Assembly (NCBI GenBank): GCA_030789695.1
Contig: CM061132.1
Span: forward strand, 147,630,597-147,694,596
Length of the DNA: 64,000 nucleotides
Source: Scilla litardierei
Taxonomy: Eukaryota; Streptophyta; Magnoliopsida; Asparagales; Asparagaceae
Direction: 5' to 3'
In this document: positions 36,701 to 42,700 of the stretch, piece by piece
How positions within the stretch are numbered: the stretch's first letter is position 1
How the letters are laid out: each line of letters begins with the position of its first letter
Notes under the pieces: generated by a model
What the model saw: only the letters and a program-made list of their open reading frames with translations
Databases searched by the model: none
What the model was told of the DNA's origin: nothing
Made by a program: the position numbers and the translations under genes

Positions 36701-39700
36701 CAAAATTTTACTTTCTTATTCATCTCAAAAATACAAATAAGTTTGTGACCTTTGTATAGGCTTACACATTGGATTTCAAAAGCCATATCCAATGTGCATG
36801 GACTAAAACTCTAAAATAATTAAAACACTTAAAAATAAATAAAAGAATCAAAAGGACTCAAACTCTATCTTATATAAAATAAAAAGACTTAAAGACTTAA
36901 CCTTTATATCGATCTCACATATAAAATCAAATAAAACTATCTGAAATTTAATTTTGATCTATATCATCCTTCCCGGCTTGAGGATTTCTTCACCGGGTGA
37001 ATGTTGATTAGAATAGCACAACCGGATAGAAATTAACGCCATTATACTTAGAGAAAATATGAAGTGTAGTAGGATGTAAATTTGGAGACGAGTATCTTCC
37101 GAAAAGTTCACACAAGTCACAAAAGAAATGATATCATATAGAACCTTCCTATTGGTAGGATGTGGATGATATGTGATTACAAACTCGATGTGCTCAATTT
37201 TCTCAAGCGATGCCTTCAAGCTATGTATTGGCATATGATCATCTTGTGTCTTAAATTTTACATCTAGTTATAGGTTCGGGCTTAAACTTAATTTCTGATA
37301 CAGATGTAGACTCACGCTCTTGTTCAACCTTCAAAAGCTTCCTCATGTTTGGCCCAATGGAGTTCAACCCATTATATTGAGCAACCCGAATCTTGGGTTG
37401 TGAAAGTTTCACCATAACTCTATTCCCTTTAAATATGAATGTGAGTATATTTGACCTTCTAAAACTAGTCACATCTAGGTCATACAATCAAGGTTTTCCT
37501 AGCAAAATATGTGATGTATTCATGGATATAATATCATACCAAATATAATCATGATAGGCTATAAGCTGGATAGGTACTAAACACCGATGTGTAACTGAAA
37601 GCGTGGTCTTATCAATCCAAGTAACATTATATGGCTGTGTGTGAAGCTCAGCTGCTAGGCCCATTTTAAAAGCCTGATTTGGTGATAACATGTTAGATCC
37701 ACGGGCCCAAGCCCATGGCCGCCGGCCCCTAGCCCATGCGCACGCGCCCCATTAGCCAAGTAACCCTAGTTTCTATTATTTATAGGGGCTAGCCGTCGCT
37801 TGTTTAGGCATGCTTAATGATTGATATTTCTCTTGAGCATCCTTAGGTAGATTTAAATTAAACGAGTGCGGACGTCCTCTTTGGCGTCTTGGGAGGAGAG
37901 TACACCTCTTTTGTATTCAATTATCGTGTTATTGCTATTATTTCTCTATAAAAATTGCATCTTTTTGTTAGTTCCTAACATTTTGGTATCAGAGTGTGAC
38001 GATCCATGGCGGCCGCGACGAGATCGAAGCATAAATTCGAGGCGTTGGAGGAAAAGTTCATGGGAGAAATCGAAGGGGTTAAGAAATCGGTGGAAGCGGT
38101 GGTGGAATCCGTCGAGCAATTGAAGGCAAGTCAAGCAAAGAACGACGAGCAATTTGCAAAGATCCTCTCTCTCTCTCTCTTGACGGCTAAATCCCAAGAC
38201 AAAAGAAACCCTAATCCGACACCAAAGGCGGCAGCTTTGAAGGAAGGGAAGGAAAAAGAGGAGATTTTGACCCAAAATCAACCCTATTTCGTGGAAGAAT
38301 TGGACGAGGAAGAAGATGAAGGGCCATGGAAGGTTGATTATCGCGAGGAGGTGCGGCAAAACGCGACGGACTTCCAAAGGGGGGCGGCCCTAGCCGCCCT
38401 TTCCGGAAGGCGCACGCAAGCGAGGAGGGGCGGTCGACCCCCCAAAACACTTTTGGGGCCGGCCGCCACACGACATGGGCGGGGGACCCCCTTCCACCCA
38501 CCGCGGGGCTCGGCGGGGCTGGCCAGGCCCTGCCGGCCCCCGCCCAGGTCCGGCGACCTTGTCAGACCTCCGACAGGGCCCGCCGGCCCTGCCTGAGATG
38601 CACAGGGGGCCGGGAGCCCCCCGGCAGCCGCCAGGGTGTGACACGCGCGGACAGCCCCCGGGAGGGTTTTTCGAGCCCTCTGAGCATCGGACAGCAGGGG
38701 AGGACGCTCGCGGACAGCTTTTGTGAGGGTTTTTCGACCCTTCGAGACGGTGGCCAGTAGCGAAGGACCCATTTTACGGAGACGGACGCGGGAGAGACCA
38801 TTATTATGACGGAGGGATGGCTACGAGGCGGAGTTTGGCGATGATGCTGGTTAGGACGACTTCGAGGGCCGGCGTGGAGAATACCGAGAAGACTATGGGG
38901 GCCACGTAGGAGTGCCACCTAGACAGTACGAGACCCAGGATGAGAGGAGAGTACTACCGTCCGCATCACCGAGCAGAGGGGAGGCCCGAGCAGGGGAACT
39001 TTGGAGGGGACTGCAGGGTGCAGAAGCTGAAGATGCCGATTTTTTCTGGGGAGGATCCACGTGCCTGGTTGTTCACAGCAGAGAGATACTTCGCGGCGCA
39101 CCACATGACCGAGGCACAGAAGCTGGAGGCGGCGGCCATTTGCATGGATGTGAGAGTCTTGGGTGGTTCCAGTGGAAGGAGAGGAGGCAGCAAATACGAT
39201 GCTGGGAGGAGCTGAAGGACCTCGTATTGGAGAAGTTCAGAGATCCCCGTCTAGGAAACCTGCACGAGCAGCTATATGCCCTCAGACAGGAGGGACCTGT
39301 GCGGGAGTACATTGAGAGGTTCGAGACGTTGGTGGGGAGAGTACATGGCGTGTCAGACGAGTCACTGGAGGGCACCTTCCTTAAGGGGCTGAGGCCCAGC
39401 CTTCGAGCTGCAGTGCGTCCCTACAAGCCCCGGGGGCTTTCAGAGGTCATCGAGATGGCGCAGATGGTAGAGGACTCTCGGACTGAGGATATGAGAGGTG
39501 GGAGTAGCTACAGTGGATAGATATAGCGGGACACCTCGACTGGAGCCGACGGAGCGGGGATCACTATTGAGGTAGATCAGATGGGGCTGGAGAAGACGGA
39601 GGAACAGAACAACCCACCACCGGCTGGGGGCCAATTCCGAAGGATGACCGATGCGGAGATGAGGGAGAAGAGGCAGAAAGGGCTCTGTTTCAAATGCAAT

Positions 39701-42700
39701 GACTCCCGGACACCGATGTGCGGGTCGTAAGCTGCAAGTGTTGATAGCGGAGGTCGACGAGGATGATGACGTGGAGGATTAAGGGATCGGAGGGGAAGGC
39801 GACTCCCACTCGGAGTAGCATCGCCGGTACTTTCGTGCCCCACCTTGAGGACAAGGTGGATTTTCAGGGGCGGAGTAATGTTAGATCCACGGGCCCAAGC
39901 CCATGGCCGCCGGCCCCTAGCCCATGCGCGCACGCCCCATTAGCCAAGTAACCTTAGTTTCTATTATTTATATGGGTTAGCCGTCACTTGTTTAGGCATG
40001 CTTAATGATTGATATTTCTCTTGAGTATCCTTAGGTAAATTTAGATTAAACGAGTGCGGACGTCCTCTTTGGCGTCTTGGGAGGAGAATACACCTCTTTT
40101 GTATTCAATTATCGTGTTATTGCTATTATTTCTCTATAAAAAGCGTGGTCTTATCAATCAAAGTAACATTATATGGCTGTGTGTGAAGCTCAGCTGCTAG
40201 GCCCATTTTTAAAGCCTGATTTGGTGATAACATTAACACAACTACACATTCATCAATTATTAATTTGTGAGACTTATCACGTATCTTAATGCTTGTATAG
40301 AAAATACGGATCATTTGCCCATCTTTCTAATTTTCAAGTGTTGTAGGCAGGCACATAATGGTATTAACATAAGCACCAGATTCACATAAATCTTCATCAG
40401 CATCAGTAGTACTTTCAGGTGCATAAACTTCTTCAATCATTCCTTCAGATTGTACCAAATTGAAGATGAACATATCCGGAGGTGACGACAATGACGATGA
40501 ATGTGGATGGTAGTGGAGCTAAGGTTTGGGACGGGAGGACATTAAAAAGTTTATTTTTCTTGTTTGGGAACAGTTCTCTCCTATTTTGGTTTTTTTCTTG
40601 AATTTTTTATAACTTCCTTTTTATTTATTTTCTCTCTCCCTTTTGTTGATTTTTCCTTTTGTTGATCTCTCTTTTTTATCTCTCTTTTTTGATTTTCTTA
40701 TCTCTCTTTTTGATTTTTTATCCCTCTTTTTTTGAATTTTTTTATTTCACTCTTTTTAAAGATCCAAATCTAATTAGAAGAAAGAAGAAAAAAAAGAAAA
40801 AGGTCTTTTTATGATGATGGGAAAAAAGAAGAAACAATTATGTTATTTGAATCTTAAAATCCTAAAGATAAGCAGATGATGAAGAAAAAATATAAAAAGA
40901 AAAGAAAAGGTAAGATTTTTAGAACTTTGATATAAACCCTAACTGGAAGAAAGAAAATTGTTGATGAAAAAAGCAAAAAAAAAGAAGACAACCAAATTTT
41001 AGCTTTGACGTAGGACAGAAGCGGGCATGGATGTGATGTGGATTTAGATAAGAATGAAATAAGGAATTTGACAATTTTTCAGGCCTCGCACCCCAAAGAT
41101 CTAACGATCATTGACTCTCATGCCTTGCACAAGAAGATTTTTCTGACATCTTGTTAGGATTAGGATTTGGATTTATGGCATATCTGTGGAAAATCTGTAA
41201 TTTCTGGGCACATTGGGTGAAACTATAATTTTTTGGGGTCCAAGGGTAGATCTGGAATTTTGAGTCAGTGGTATTTTTGTAAATTAAGTGTGGCGGCTCT
41301 TTAGGGGTTTTGCATAAATAAGGGGGGAAGATTTGAGAAAAGAAGGGAGAGAAAGAGGAGAATATGTTTAAATCACTTAAATCTAGTGGGAGAGTTCGGC
41401 TTCCTCTTGAATTAAAGCTTGAGAGAACGATCATTCTTTCGAAAGAGGTCATCTATCTTTGTATTTCTGTTTTATTATCAATAAAAATATTGTCTTTACC
41501 CCAAATCCACTCATTTCACCATAAACCCCCCACCTTTTACCGTAAAAATCCAACCTTTCACCATAAATACATCAAAAACTTTAAATTTATCCCCAAAATC
41601 AGATCCAGATCATATTAAATTGGTATCAAAGTATAGATCCTGATGGCGACGACGAGAAAGATAGATGCTTTGAAGGAACGACGACAAGCGATATTGTGGG
41701 AGATGAAAGCCACGATGAAGCAATACTTTGAGACGAGACGTCAAATATCGGAGGAAATTTCGAAGATCTTTCAAAAAGCCAACATGAATCTAGATCTGAA
41801 GAAAGACGAAGCCAATGATGCAGATCCGGGGCTAAAGATGACACCCTTGACCAAGTAAAAATAGAAAGTTGCCACCTTTGACGAGGAACCTCAACAAGTC
41901 GGTGGCAGGTCACTTCAAATCGGCGGTGGGTCGCTTCAAATTCACGGCGGATCGTGCACATGTGGCTCACATCATCCTCTAAAATCAATGGGAAAGACGA
42001 TCGAGACATACAAATAAGGGGAAAGCCAAGGCTGCCCTCAAGGAGATTGGCGACCCAATGGCTAGCCGCCAAGAGACCATCGGCCTCCTGACGGACTGCC
42101 CGGGCCAGCGCAGCAGGTGGGCGGGCCGCGCACGGGCCCACAACCCCTGGGCAGGCCGGACCAGGCCCAATGAACCCCACACATCCTTCCACGGGGCATG
42201 TGGGACCTGGTTTCAGATGGCGGCCCTTCCAGGCCTTGAAGACTGGGCTTCAGTTGCGGTGAACCTTCAGGCAGCTTTGGCGATCGTCGTGGTGCCCATC
42301 CGGGCTTTGTGGAGTACAGTGGAGACTTTGGATTTCCCTACGACAGCAGGGAGAGACACAAGATTTCGACGGAGCCAAAGGAGGCACACTGGAAGGCGGC
42401 GACCTATTTGAGGGCAACATCGATGATTATAGGCGCATTCCGAGTTTTGACCCACGAGGAAACAGGCACTCTCATTCGGAGTAGTATGGCCTACAGACTT
42501 CATGCACCACCTTAATTGATAAGGTGGTTCTTTGGGATGGAATAATTTTATGATTAGGGTTTATGGCCAATCAGTGGCAAATCTAATCAGTGGCAAATCT
42601 GTAATTTCTGGGCACATGGGCAAAACTGTAATTTTAGGGGTCTAGGGGGAAGATATGTAATTTTGGGCTAAAAACCCCTAGGTTAGAGCTATTCTAGTAA

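Larger units (their letters stand above)
37691..40140 (+). mobile_element. Gag-only gypsy element with truncated 3' LTR
   Basis: 5' LTR 37691-37980 (TGTTAGATCCACGGG ... GTTCCTAACA), PBS TGGTATCAGAGT at 37984, a GC-rich gag region, no pol, and a 3' LTR 39879-40140 that stops about 28 bp short. Before the 3' LTR comes CACCTTGAGGACAAGGTGGA, the end-of-integrase phrase (HLEDKV) of plant gypsy/chromovirus pol, so the RT-integrase block has been deleted. Instead of a 5-bp target duplication, the element is flanked by a direct repeat of about 93 bp of the host element (37598-37690 and 40140-40232). Confidence 0.82.
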
